Source: Variovorax sp. 679
Lineage (GTDB): Bacteria; Pseudomonadota; Gammaproteobacteria; Burkholderiales; Burkholderiaceae_C
Assembly (NCBI RefSeq): GCF_003952185.1
Contig: NZ_RXFS01000001.1
Location: forward strand, 62,001-126,000
DNA: 64,000 bases
Reading direction: 5' to 3'
In this document: piece after piece, positions 42,974 through 51,973 of the stretch
Position numbering within the stretch: position 1 is the stretch's first letter
Layout: each line of letters begins with the position of its first letter
Translations under genes and position numbers: made by a program
The notes under the pieces: generated by a model
The model's database searches: none
What the model saw: only the letters and a program-made list of their open reading frames with translations
Told to the model about the DNA's origin: nothing

Positions 42974-45909
42974 TTCCTGCTCCTTCCGGCGAAGTAGGTC
43001 AGCACGCTCGCCGCCTTGCCCAATACACCGGGCACCGCCGGCATGCTCGCGATCTGCGGATAGCTCTCTTCGGGCTCGCCCGGTTCGGCCGGCCGTATGC
43101 GCACGCGCACGTCGTACCAGCCTGCCTGCCCGGTCACCGGGTCGGAATTGCTGATGGTTCCGCTCGCGGTGCCTGCGCAAGGCAGCTCCTCGCTGATCAG
43201 GTGGTTCAGCAGGAAGCCCTTGCGCGCCTCGTCCGCGCCCGGCGCGAGCTGCCACGCGCCGTCGGCCTTGCCGATGGCGTTCCAGGTCCACACCGTGCCG
43301 GGCTCCACCGCCTCGCTGTGGCGCAGCATGCAGCGCACCTTGCCCCAGCGGCTCTCGACCCAGCACCAGCCGCCGTCGGCGATGCCCGCGGCCTGTGCGG
43401 TCACCGGGTTCACGTGCAGGTAGTTGTGGCTGTGGATCTGCCGCAGCCACGCGTTCTGCGAGTCCCACGAGTGGTACATGGCCATCGGGCGCTGCGTGAG
43501 CGCATTGAGCGGAAAAGCCTCAAGGTCGGTCGCGGCCTCTTCGAGCGGCGGATACCAGAACGGCAGCGGATCGAAATACGTGTCGATGCGCTCGCGCAGC
43601 GCATCGGGCGGCTGCCGCCCCGGGCTCTTGCCCTGCGCGGCGAGCCTGAAGCTCTGCAGCGTGTCGGAGTACAGCGCCAGCTGCACCGGGTCGTTACGCT
43701 GGCGCCAGCCCTTGTCCTTCGCGAAGTCGAGGTACTCCCGGTTCCAGTTGCGCATGTAGTGCATGGTCTCGGGCATGTGGTACTGGAACACGCAGTTGTT
43801 CTGCGCATAGGCCTCCCACTGCTTCGGATTGGGCGCGCCGCGCAGGTGCTCGGTGCCGTCCTTGCCGCGCCAGCCCATGAGAAAGCCGATGCCCGGCTGC
43901 GGCTCGAAGTTGACGACGAAGTCGGGATACCCGCTGTACTTGCGCCCGCCCTCGGGCGTGGTGAAGGCCGGAAACTTCAACCGCGAGGCCAGCTCGATCA
44001 GCACCTCCTGGAACGGCCTGCACTCGCCCGTGGGCGGCACCACCGGAATGCGCACCGAATCCACCGGGCCGTCGAACTCCGAGATGGGCCGGTCGAGCAT
44101 GCCCATCACGTCGTGCCGCTCGAGGTAGGTGGTATCGGGCAGCACGAGGTCGGCGAAGGCCACGGTCTCGCTCTGGAAGGCGTCGCACACCACGAGGAAG
44201 GGGATCATGTGCTCGCCCTTCTCGTCCTTGCGGTTGAGCATCTCGCGCACCGCCATCGTGTTCATGCTGGAGTTCCAGGCCATGTTGGCCATGAAGATCA
44301 GTAGCGTGTCGATGCGGTACGGGTCGCCCTTCACCGCGTTGGTGATCACGTTGTGCATCAGCCCGTGCGCCGACAGCGGGTGCTCCCACGAGAACGCGTG
44401 GTCGATGCGGATCGGCGAGCCGTCGGGGTTGATCGCCAGCTCGTCGGGGCTGGCCGGAAAACCCAGCGGCGCGGCATTCAGCGGCGTGTTCGGCTGGATC
44501 ATGCCGGGGTCGTTGAACGCGCGGTAGTTCGGCACGATGTGCCGCGGATACGGCGCCTTGTGCCTGAAGCCGCCGGGCGCGTCGATGGTGCCGAGCACGC
44601 TCATCAGCACGGCCAGCGCACGCACCGTCTGGAAGCCGTTGGAGTGCGCCGCCAGCCCGCGCATCGCGTGGAAGGCCACGGGCCGCGCCTGCGTGGTTTC
44701 ATGCTTCTTGCCCCACGCGTCGGTCCACGGGATCGGCAGCTCGAAGGCCTGCTTCAGCGCCGTCTCGCCCATCTCGCGCGCCAGCTTGCGGATGCGCGCC
44801 GCGTCGATGCCGGTGATGGCCTGTGCCCACTCGGGCGTGCAGCTCGCCACGCGTTCGCGCAGCAGCTGGAACGAAGGCGCGACGCGCGTGCCGTCGGGCA
44901 ACGTGTAGTGGCCTTCGAGCGCCGGGTCGCAGCCGTCGACGATGCCTTCGGGGTACGCGGGCTTCACGCCGCCGCTGGCCTTGTCCCACACCAGCTTGTT
45001 GTGCGGATTGCGGCCGTCGCCCGGCGGGCCGCGCTCGGGGTCGAAGGCGAACAGCCCTTCGCGCTCGCAGTCGTCGAGCACCACGAGCTGCGGCGCGTTG
45101 GTGAAGCGCTTGAGGAAGGCGTGGTCCACGAGCTCGTTGCCGATCAACTCGTGCAGCAGCGCCATGAAGAGCGCGCCGTCCGTTCCGGGCTTGATCGGAA
45201 TCCACTCGTCGGCAATCGCCGAATAGCCGGTGCGCACCGGGTTGATGGAGATGAAGCGCCCGCCAGCCCGCTTGAACTTGCTGATCGCGATCTTCATCGG
45301 ATTGCTGTGATGGTCCTCGGCCGTGCCGATCATCACGAAGAGCTTGGCGCGCTCCAGGTCGGGGCCGCCGAACTCCCAGAAGCTGCCGCCGATGGTGTAG
45401 ATCATTCCCGCGGCCATGTTGACCGAGCAGAAGCCGCCGTGTGCCGCGTAGTTGGGCGTGCCGAACTGCCGCGCGAAGAGGCCCGTGAGCGCCTGCATCT
45501 GGTCGCGCCCCGTGAAGAGCGCGAACTTCTTCGGATCGGTCGCGCGGATCTTCGCGAGGCGCTCGGTCAGGATGTCGTAGGCGCGCTCCCAGCTGATCGG
45601 CTCGAACTCGCCCGCGCCGCGTTCGCTGCCGGCCTTGCGCAGCAGCGGCTGCGTGATGCGCGCGGGCGACACCTGCTTCATGATCCCCGAGGAGCCCTTG
45701 GCGCAGATCACGCCCTGGTTCAGCGGGTGGTTCGGGTTGCCGTCGATGTAGCGGACCTCGGGGCCCTTCTCGCCCTCGCGCAGGTGCACGCGGATGCCGC
45801 AGCGGCAGGCGCACATGTAGCAGGTGGTGGTCTTGACCGTGGTGTCGGCCGTGGGCGTGGGCGCGACCAGCGGGTCGTGCACGGGCTCGCGAGACAGGAA
45901 GCTGAACAC
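42970..45909 (-). CDS. soeA: Molybdopterin catalytic subunit of sulfite dehydrogenase (quinone)
   Basis: A 979-residue molybdopterin oxidoreductase. The N-terminal [4Fe-4S] motif is C30-x2-C33-x3-C37 with C69 in NQGVICAKG; GFCSVNMAAG, FVMIGTAEDHHSNPMKIAIS and DAFQSETVAFADLVLPDTTY are typical of the SoeA group. There is no twin-arginine signal, consistent with a cytoplasmic enzyme that oxidises sulfite to sulfate. This fits the sulfite released by Xsc. Related thiosulfate/polysulfide reductases are the main alternative. It is divergent from a LysR regulator, with 83 bases between them. Confidence 0.88.
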   Translation of the reverse strand: MFSFLSREPVHDPLVAPTPTADTTVKTTTCYMCACRCGIRVHLREGEKGPEVRYIDGNPNHPLNQGVICAKGSSGIMKQVSPARITQPLLRKAGSERGAGEFEPISWERAYDILTERLAKIRATDPKKFALFTGRDQMQALTGLFARQFGTPNYAAHGGFCSVNMAAGMIYTIGGSFWEFGGPDLERAKLFVMIGTAEDHHSNPMKIAISKFKRAGGRFISINPVRTGYSAIADEWIPIKPGTDGALFMALLHELIGNELVDHAFLKRFTNAPQLVVLDDCEREGLFAFDPERGPPGDGRNPHNKLVWDKASGGVKPAYPEGIVDGCDPALEGHYTLPDGTRVAPSFQLLRERVASCTPEWAQAITGIDAARIRKLAREMGETALKQAFELPIPWTDAWGKKHETTQARPVAFHAMRGLAAHSNGFQTVRALAVLMSVLGTIDAPGGFRHKAPYPRHIVPNYRAFNDPGMIQPNTPLNAAPLGFPASPDELAINPDGSPIRIDHAFSWEHPLSAHGLMHNVITNAVKGDPYRIDTLLIFMANMAWNSSMNTMAVREMLNRKDEKGEHMIPFLVVCDAFQSETVAFADLVLPDTTYLERHDVMGMLDRPISEFDGPVDSVRIPVVPPTGECRPFQEVLIELASRLKFPAFTTPEGGRKYSGYPDFVVNFEPQPGIGFLMGWRGKDGTEHLRGAPNPKQWEAYAQNNCVFQYHMPETMHYMRNWNREYLDFAKDKGWRQRNDPVQLALYSDTLQSFRLAAQGKSPGRQPPDALRERIDTYFDPLPFWYPPLEEAATDLEAFPLNALTQRPMAMYHSWDSQNAWLRQIHSHNYLHVNPVTAQAAGIADGGWCWVESRWGKVRCMLRHSEAVEPGTVWTWNAIGKADGAWQLAPGADEARKGFLLNHLISEELPCAGTASGTISNSDPVTGQAGWYDVRVRIRPAEPGEPEESYPQIASMPAVPGVLGKAASVLTYFAGRSRK

Positions 45910-45992
45910 TTGGCGGTCCTTTGTTTTCAGGCGGGGTCCGTGCGATGTTATGCAGCCTCGATCAAACGAAAAAGCAGAGAATATCGCTCACC

Positions 45993-46913
45993 ATGACCGG
46001 AAAAACAGATCAAGCACAGAGCCAGCGCCTGCGCCTCAACCTGCGGCAGCTCGAGGTGTTCGTCGCCACGGCGCGCGAAGGCAGCACCCGTGCCGCGGCC
46101 GACCGCATCGCGCGCTCTCAATCGGCCGCGAGCAGCGCGCTGGCCGACCTGGAGTCTTCCGTGGGTGTACAGCTCTTCGACCGGCTCGGCCGCCGGCTGG
46201 TGCTCAACGAGAACGGCCGCGCGCTGCTGCCCAAGGCACAGGCGTTGCTCGACCAGGCGGCCGAGGTCGAGGCGCTCTTCAGCGGCGAGCATGCGGCGCC
46301 GCTGCGTGTGGCGGCCAGTTTCACCATCGGCGAATACCTGCTGCCGGAGCGGGTTTCAACCTGGACCGCGCAGCACCCGCAGAGCCAGGTGCACCTGCAC
46401 ATCGCGAACACGCACGACGTGATCGAGGCGGTCGCGGGCTTCGACGTGGACGTGGGCTTCATCGAAGGCCCGCAGACGCACCCCGACCTCGTGGTGCGCG
46501 CCTGGCGCGAGGACGAACTCGTGATCGTCGCCGCGCCAGGCCACGAGCTGGCGGGGCGCATCGCCACGCACAGGCAGCTCTCGCAAGCGACGTGGGTGCT
46601 GCGCGAGCACGGCTCGGGCACACGGCAGGTAACGGACGCATGGCTGATCCAGAACCTGGAGCAGGTGCACGTGGGCTTCGAGTTGGGCAGCACCGAGGCC
46701 ATCAAGCGGGTGGTGGCATCGGGCACGGGGCTCGCGTGCCTCTCGCGCTACACGGTGGCGCAGGCGCTGGAAGACGGGCATCTGGTCGAGCTGCGCACGC
46801 GGCTGCCGGCAGGCGTGCGGCGGCTCGCGACGGTGATGCACCGCGACAAGCTGCTGGGCCGCGCGACGGCCGACTTCCTGCGCCACTGCGGCGCCATCGT
46901 TCCGCGCCGCTAG
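45993..46913 (+). CDS. LysR family transcriptional regulator
   Basis: A 306-residue LysR regulator. Helix-turn-helix at about 15-60 (LNLRQLEVFVATAREGSTRA, ARSQSAASSALADLESSVG) and a substrate-binding domain of the CysB/Cbl-like size follow. It is divergent from soeABC and therefore the probable regulator of sulfite oxidation. ATG 45993 is preferred by family alignment; upstream ATGs at 45921 and 45945 are in frame. It converges with ackA, six bases separating the stops. Confidence 0.9.
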   Translation: MTGKTDQAQSQRLRLNLRQLEVFVATAREGSTRAAADRIARSQSAASSALADLESSVGVQLFDRLGRRLVLNENGRALLPKAQALLDQAAEVEALFSGEHAAPLRVAASFTIGEYLLPERVSTWTAQHPQSQVHLHIANTHDVIEAVAGFDVDVGFIEGPQTHPDLVVRAWREDELVIVAAPGHELAGRIATHRQLSQATWVLREHGSGTRQVTDAWLIQNLEQVHVGFELGSTEAIKRVVASGTGLACLSRYTVAQALEDGHLVELRTRLPAGVRRLATVMHRDKLLGRATADFLRHCGAIVPRR

Positions 46914-46919
46914 GAATCT

Positions 46920-48122
46920 TCAGCCGCCGGCTTGCAGCACGCGCGCCGTGTGACGCGCGATCACCGCTTCTTCGTCGGTGCGCAGCACCCAGGCACTCAC
47001 CGGGCTCTCGGCAGTGGTGAGCCGCGCGGCGCCACTTCGGTTGGCTGCGGCATCGACGTTCACGCCCAGCCATTCGCAGTCTTCGAGGATGCGTTCGCGC
47101 AGCGCGGCGCCGTTCTCGCCGATGCCGCCGGTGAACACGATGGCGTCGACACCACGCAGCGCCCCCGCGAGGCTGCCCATGTGCTGCACTACCTGTTCCG
47201 CAAAGTGGCCGATGGCCTCCGCAGCGGCAGGCTCGGCCGAAGCCTCGAGCACGCGCATGTCGCTGGACACGCCCGAGATGCCGAGCAGCCCCGATTCGCG
47301 GAACAGCAGCGCCTCGACCCGGTCGGCCGACATGCTCTGCGAGCGCATCAGGTACAGCACGACGGCCGCATCGATGTGGCCGCAGCGGGTGCCCATCGTC
47401 AAGCCGTCGAGCGGAGAGAAAGTCATGGTCGTCGCGACCGATCGGCCCTGCGCGATGGCGCACATCGAAGCGCCGTTGCCCAGGTGCGCGACGATCACGC
47501 GCCGCTGCGCCAGTTCGGGTGCGATGCCCGCGAACTGCGCGACGATCGATTCGTAGGAAAGGCCGTGGAAGCCGTAGCGCCGCACGCCCGCGTCATGCAG
47601 CGCACGCGGCAGCGCGAAGCGGCGGTTGACCTCCGGTTGCACCGCGTGGAAGGCGGTGTCGAAGCACGCCACCTGCGGCACGCCGTCGAAGGCGGCCATA
47701 GCAGCGCGCACGCCCGCAAGGTTGTGCGGCTGATGCAGCGGTGCCAGCGGCTCCAGCCGCGCCAGCGCGTCGAGCACGGCCGCATCGATGCGCACCGGGG
47801 CCACGAAGTCCGCGCCGCCATGCACGATGCGATGGCCCACTGCCGCGATGCGCCCTCCTCCGGACTGCTTCGCGTGCCAGTCGAGCAGGGCCGCGAGCGC
47901 GCCCTGGTGCGAGGCCTGCGCGCCTTCGAGCGGCGTGTCGTGCAGCGTCTGCCCATCGGCATCGCGCACGCGCAGCCGCGCCTTCAGGCCCGCGCCGAGC
48001 CCGTCGGCCTGCCCCGACCAGCGCGCCGCCGGCAACGCGGCATCGCCATCGCCTGCCGCGTCGAACAACGCGACCTTGATGGAGGATGAACCTGCGTTGA
48101 GCGTCAGCAGCGAACCGGTCAT
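46920..48122 (-). CDS. ackA: Acetate kinase
   Basis: A 400-residue acetate/propionate kinase: LTLNAGSSSIKVALFD at the start, GHRIVHGGADF, FDTAFHAVQP, YGFHGLSYESI, VIVAHLGNGASMCAI, DGLTMGTRCGHID and FTGGIGENGA. It converts acetyl phosphate plus ADP into acetate plus ATP. It starts 14 bases after xsc in the same direction, so the acetyl phosphate made by Xsc is directly used for ATP. The ATG at 48122 is the family start; the frame extends upstream into xsc. Confidence 0.95.
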   Translation of the reverse strand: MTGSLLTLNAGSSSIKVALFDAAGDGDAALPAARWSGQADGLGAGLKARLRVRDADGQTLHDTPLEGAQASHQGALAALLDWHAKQSGGGRIAAVGHRIVHGGADFVAPVRIDAAVLDALARLEPLAPLHQPHNLAGVRAAMAAFDGVPQVACFDTAFHAVQPEVNRRFALPRALHDAGVRRYGFHGLSYESIVAQFAGIAPELAQRRVIVAHLGNGASMCAIAQGRSVATTMTFSPLDGLTMGTRCGHIDAAVVLYLMRSQSMSADRVEALLFRESGLLGISGVSSDMRVLEASAEPAAAEAIGHFAEQVVQHMGSLAGALRGVDAIVFTGGIGENGAALRERILEDCEWLGVNVDAAANRSGAARLTTAESPVSAWVLRTDEEAVIARHTARVLQAGG

Positions 48123-48136
48123 GGAGTGGCTTGAGT

Positions 48137-49960
48137 TCAGACGTAGTCCTTGTACTTGTCGAGGAATCGTACCGGCTTCGACAGCGCATCGCGGCGGAAG
48201 GGGTCGCCCAGCTCGCGGGTGCACATGATCTCGATCACGCAGGTCTTGCCTTCATTCATCTGCATGTCGATGGCCTTCTTCAGCGCCGGGCCCACGTCCT
48301 CGAGCCTGTCGACCACGATGCCCTCGGCGCCCATGGCCTTGGCGATGCCCGCGAAGCTCTCGCTCTCGAGTTCGCCCGCCACAAAGCGGCGGTTGTAGAA
48401 GTCGACCTGGTTCTTCTTCTCCGCGCCCCACTGGCGGTTGTGGAAGACCACCGCCGTCACCGGGATGTCGTGGCGCACCGCCGTCATGATCTCGACCATG
48501 CTCATGCCCCATGCGCCGTCGCCGGCATAGGCCACGGCCGGGCGATCGGGTGCCGCGCACTTCGCGCCGATCATGGTGGGCAGGGAGTAGCCGCAGTTGC
48601 CGAAGCTCATCGGCGCGAAGAAGCTGCGCGGCTCCTCGAAGCGCAGATAGCTGTTGGCGATGGCGTTGATGTTGCCGATGTCGGTGGAGACCATCACGCG
48701 CGGCGGCATGGCCTTCTCGAGTTCGCGCAGCACCTGGCGCGGGTGCAGGTAGCTGCCGCCGGTGGGCGTCTTCTCGCCCTTGGCTTCCTCGATGACGTCG
48801 AGGCTGAACTGGTCGCGCTCGTGGGTCCACTCGTCGAGCTCTTTTTCCCACGCGGCCTTCTCGGCCTTGATCTTGTCGGCGCGTTCGGCCTTGCTGGCAT
48901 CGCAGGCCAGCGTCTTGCCCTGCAGGCGCTTGAGCAGTTCCTTGGCCGTGGCCTTGGCATCGCCGTGGATGCCCACGGTGATCTTCTTCACCAGGCCGAG
49001 GTTGGTGTGGTCGGCCTCGACCTGGATGATCTTGGCCTCCTTCGGCCAGTAGTCCATGCCGTGCTGCGGCAGCGTGCCGAAGGGGCCCATGCGCGAGCCG
49101 AGCGCGAGCACCACGTCGGCCTGCGCGATCAGCTTCATCGCGGCCTTGGAACCCTGGTAGCCCAGCGGGCCAGCCCACAGCGGGTGGCTCGCGGGGAAGG
49201 AGTCGTTGCGCAGGTAGCCGTTGGCCACCGGCGCGCCCAGGCGCTCGGCGAGTGCCTTGCACTCTTCCACCGCGTCGCCCATGACCACGCCGCCGCCCGA
49301 GAGGATCACCGGGAACTTGGCCGAGGCCAGCAGCTCGACGGCCGCGTTCAGGCTGTTCTCGCCGCCCGCGCCGCGCTCCACGCGCATCGGCTTCGGGATC
49401 TCGCACTGGATCTCGCCATAGAAGTAGTCGCGCGGAATGTTCAGCTGCGTGGGCCCCATCTCGGAGATGGCCCGGTCGAAGCAGCGCGCCGTGTACTCGG
49501 CCATGCGCTTGGGGTTGTTCACGTGGCCCTGGTACTTGGTGAACTCCTGGAACATCGGCAGCTGGTTGGCCTCCTGGAAGCCGCCGAGGCCCATGCCCAT
49601 GGTGCCGGTCTCGGGCGTGATCATCACGACAGGGCTGTGCGCCCAGTAGGCGGCCGCGACGGCCGTCACGCAGTTGCTGATGCCGGGGCCGTTCTGGCCG
49701 ATCACGAGGCCGTGGCGGCCCGACACGCGCGCATAGCCGTCGGCCATGTGGGCGCCGCCCTGCTCGTGCACCACCGGGATCAGGCGGATGCCGGCGGGCG
49801 CGAAGATGTCCATCGCGTCCATGAAGGCCGAGCCCATGATGCCGAAGATGTCGGTCACGCCGTTGGCGACCATGGTCTCGACGAAGGCCTCGGAGGGCGT
49901 CATCTTCTGCACGCCCTTGACGGCTTCGCGGGTGGGTGCGGCGGGTTGCTTCTGGCTCAT
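48137..49960 (-). CDS. xsc: Sulfoacetaldehyde acetyltransferase
   Basis: A 607-residue thiamine-diphosphate enzyme that cleaves sulfoacetaldehyde with phosphate into acetyl phosphate and sulfite. The opening (TPSEAFVETMVANGVTDIFG, IMGSAFMDAMDIFAPAGIRL, VVHEQGGAHMADGYARVSG) is diagnostic of Xsc within the acetolactate-synthase-like family. The catalytic Glu lies in HEQG and the cofactor motif is GDGAWGMSMVEI...N. It is followed by ackA. A good promoter and an operator-like repeat lie upstream, facing the divergent IclR gene. Central enzyme of the sulfonate region. Confidence 0.97.
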   Translation of the reverse strand: MSQKQPAAPTREAVKGVQKMTPSEAFVETMVANGVTDIFGIMGSAFMDAMDIFAPAGIRLIPVVHEQGGAHMADGYARVSGRHGLVIGQNGPGISNCVTAVAAAYWAHSPVVMITPETGTMGMGLGGFQEANQLPMFQEFTKYQGHVNNPKRMAEYTARCFDRAISEMGPTQLNIPRDYFYGEIQCEIPKPMRVERGAGGENSLNAAVELLASAKFPVILSGGGVVMGDAVEECKALAERLGAPVANGYLRNDSFPASHPLWAGPLGYQGSKAAMKLIAQADVVLALGSRMGPFGTLPQHGMDYWPKEAKIIQVEADHTNLGLVKKITVGIHGDAKATAKELLKRLQGKTLACDASKAERADKIKAEKAAWEKELDEWTHERDQFSLDVIEEAKGEKTPTGGSYLHPRQVLRELEKAMPPRVMVSTDIGNINAIANSYLRFEEPRSFFAPMSFGNCGYSLPTMIGAKCAAPDRPAVAYAGDGAWGMSMVEIMTAVRHDIPVTAVVFHNRQWGAEKKNQVDFYNRRFVAGELESESFAGIAKAMGAEGIVVDRLEDVGPALKKAIDMQMNEGKTCVIEIMCTRELGDPFRRDALSKPVRFLDKYKDYV

Positions 49961-50011
49961 GGAAGGCGTCTCCTGAAGGGATGGGGGCAGTGGGTTGAAG
50001 CGCGAAAAGTC

Positions 50012-50026
50012 GGAACTTCTTGTTCC
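50012..50026. promoter_or_regulatory. Operator-like inverted repeat downstream of the xsc promoter
   Basis: GGAAC and GTTCC, five bases apart, form a perfect inverted repeat located roughly 10-25 bases after the expected xsc transcription start. The half-sites match those in front of the sau operon, so an IclR-type repressor may bind both. Confidence 0.55.
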
Positions 50027-50043
50027 GGAATTCGTTTCGGCGG

Positions 50044-50072
50044 AATATAGGACGCCATCCGCCTTGCGTCAA
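50044..50072 (-). promoter_or_regulatory. xsc: Sigma-70 promoter of xsc-ackA
   Basis: On the minus strand TTGACG (50072-50067) and TATATT (50049-50044) are exactly 17 bases apart, an excellent match to the consensus, about 85 bases upstream of the xsc ATG. CAGGAG precedes that ATG. Confidence 0.8.
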
Positions 50073-50076
50073 ACAA

Positions 50077-50115
50077 TTTACAAAAAACGGAACGAATCGT
50101 CTCTTTTTTTGTAAA
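50077..50115. promoter_or_regulatory. Long inverted repeat upstream of the IclR gene
   Basis: TTTACAAAAAA (50077-50087) and TTTTTTGTAAA (50105-50115) are perfect 11-bp complements with a 17-base spacer containing CGGAACG. It lies between the xsc -35 box and the start of the IclR gene, so it could control both directions. Confidence 0.6.
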
Positions 50116-50133
50116 ACGCATATGATCCGCGCC

Positions 50134-50964
50134 ATGAAAATCGTCAAAGGCCTCACGCCGGAAGCGCAACAGGAGCCGGCGGGCCCGGGTGGAGACTCGC
50201 CCACCATGCGCCTGTTCGCGCTGCTCGAAGTCATGGCAGCGAAGGACCAGCGCTACTCGCTGCAGGGCCTCGTCGAAGAAACCGGCCTGCCCAAGCCCAC
50301 GCTGCACCGCATGCTCCAGCAGCTCGAAGGCGCGGGCCTGCTGCAGCGCGAGGGCGACGGCAGGCACTACGGCATCGGCACGCGGCTTCGGCGGCTGGCC
50401 GAGAACCTGCTGCTCAACGACAGCCTGCACGGTGCGCGCCACACGGTGCTGCGCCAGCTGGTGGAAGAGATCGGCGAGAGCTGCAACCTCACCGCGCTTT
50501 CGGGCAGCGAGGTCGTCTACCTCGACCGCGTGGAAACCGCCGCGCCGCTGCGCTTCTACCTGCACTCGGGCTCGCGCGTGCCGGTGCATTGCTCGGCCAG
50601 CGGCAAGATCTTTCTCTCGCAGATGAGCGCTGCGCAGCGCCGCCGGCTGCTCTCGCACGCGCCGCTGGAACCGTACACGCAAAGAACGCTGACCGACCCC
50701 GAGGCGCTGGAGAAGGAAGTGCAGCGCGTGCGCAAGGACGGCTACGCCATCGACCACGAAGAGTTCCTGCCGGGCCTGCTGTGCATCGCCACGCTGGTGC
50801 CCTCTGGCGACGACGCGCCCTCCAACCTCTGCATCGCGGTGCAGGCGCCGGTGATGCGGCTCGATGCCGCCAAGGCGAAGACGCTGCTGCCCGCGCTGCA
50901 GCGCGCGGCGCAGGCGCTCAGCCGCATCGACGCCGACGCCGCCTCCGATCGCGCGCAGGCCTGA
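50134..50964 (+). CDS. IclR family transcriptional regulator (beside xsc)
   Basis: A 276-residue IclR regulator: winged helix near 25-75 (TMRLFALLEVMAAKDQRYSL, VEETGLPKPTLHRMLQQL) and the C-terminal effector domain (SCNLTALSGSEVVYLDRVET, VPVHCSASGKIFLSQM, GYAIDHEEFLPGLLCIA). Divergent from xsc-ackA and first of a group with the CobS/CobT-like genes, which begin 25 bases later. It is the likely local regulator of xsc. ATG 50134 is preferred; 50122 is an in-frame alternative. Confidence 0.9.
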   Translation: MKIVKGLTPEAQQEPAGPGGDSPTMRLFALLEVMAAKDQRYSLQGLVEETGLPKPTLHRMLQQLEGAGLLQREGDGRHYGIGTRLRRLAENLLLNDSLHGARHTVLRQLVEEIGESCNLTALSGSEVVYLDRVETAAPLRFYLHSGSRVPVHCSASGKIFLSQMSAAQRRRLLSHAPLEPYTQRTLTDPEALEKEVQRVRKDGYAIDHEEFLPGLLCIATLVPSGDDAPSNLCIAVQAPVMRLDAAKAKTLLPALQRAAQALSRIDADAASDRAQA

Positions 50965-50989
50965 CCACCACACATCTCCGGGAACCGCC

Positions 50990-51973
50990 ATGACCGACAC
51001 CGCCGACCTTCGACCCGACCGGATGCTCAGCGTGCGCGAGGTATTCGGCATCGACACCGACCTGCGCGTGCCCGCCTTCAGCGAGCGCGACGACCACGTG
51101 CCCGAGATCGACGCGGTCTACCGCTTCAATCCCGACGTGACGCTCGCCATCCTCGCGGGCTTCACGCGCGACCGGCGCGTGATGGTTCAGGGCCTGCACG
51201 GCACCGGCAAGTCGACCCACATCGAGCAGGTGGCGGCGCGGCTGAACTGGCCGTGCGTGCGCCTGAACCTCGACGGCCACATCAGCCGGCTCGACCTCGT
51301 CGGCAAGGACGCGGTGGTGCTGCGCGAGGGCCGGCAGGTCACCGAGTTCCAGGAAGGCATCGTGCCGTGGTCGCTGCAGCGGCCGGTGGCGCTGATCTTC
51401 GACGAGTACGACGCGGGCCGGCCCGACGTGATGTTCGTCATCCAGCGCATCCTGGAGCGCGACGGCAAGTTCACGCTGATGGACCAGAACCGGGTGCTGC
51501 GCCCGCATCCCTTCTTCCGCCTGTTCGCCACGGCCAACACGGTGGGCCTGGGCAATCTCAACGGGCTGTACCACGGCGCGCAGCGGCTCAACCACGCGCA
51601 GATCGACCGCTGGAACATCGTGGCCTCGCTCGACTACCTGCCGGCCGCGGAAGAAATCGCCATCGTGCAGGCGCGCGTGCCTTCGCTGGCCGACGAAGCG
51701 GGCACGAAGCTCGTCGCGTCGATGGTTGCCGTGGCCGACCTCACGCGCAAGGGCTTCGCGGCGGGTGACCTGTCGACGCTGATGTCGCCGCGCACCGTCA
51801 TCACCTGGGCCGAGAACGTCGAGATCTTCAAGGACCCGGCGCTGGCATTCCGCCTTTCCTTCGTCAACAAGTGCGACGACGCCGAGCGGCCGCTGGTGGC
51901 CGAGTACTTCCAGCGCTGCTTCGACCGCGAACTGAAGGAGTCGCACCAGCTCTCCGCAGGCACGCGCGAATGA
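50990..51973 (+). CDS. cobS: CobS-like AAA+ ATPase
   Basis: A 327-residue MoxR/CobS-type ATPase: RMLSVREVFGIDTDLRVPAF at the start, Walker A GLHGTGKST at 68-76, LNLDGHISRLDLVGKDAVVL, Walker B LIFDEYD near 135-141, FATANTVGLGNLNGLYHG and MSPRTVITWAEN. These match the CobS subunit of aerobic cobaltochelatase very closely. Its start follows GGGAAC and its stop overlaps the next gene (ATGA). No CobN or other cobalamin gene is in the window, so it may serve metal or cofactor loading of another enzyme. The symbol reflects family, not a proven role. Confidence 0.85.
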   Translation: MTDTADLRPDRMLSVREVFGIDTDLRVPAFSERDDHVPEIDAVYRFNPDVTLAILAGFTRDRRVMVQGLHGTGKSTHIEQVAARLNWPCVRLNLDGHISRLDLVGKDAVVLREGRQVTEFQEGIVPWSLQRPVALIFDEYDAGRPDVMFVIQRILERDGKFTLMDQNRVLRPHPFFRLFATANTVGLGNLNGLYHGAQRLNHAQIDRWNIVASLDYLPAAEEIAIVQARVPSLADEAGTKLVASMVAVADLTRKGFAAGDLSTLMSPRTVITWAENVEIFKDPALAFRLSFVNKCDDAERPLVAEYFQRCFDRELKESHQLSAGTRE

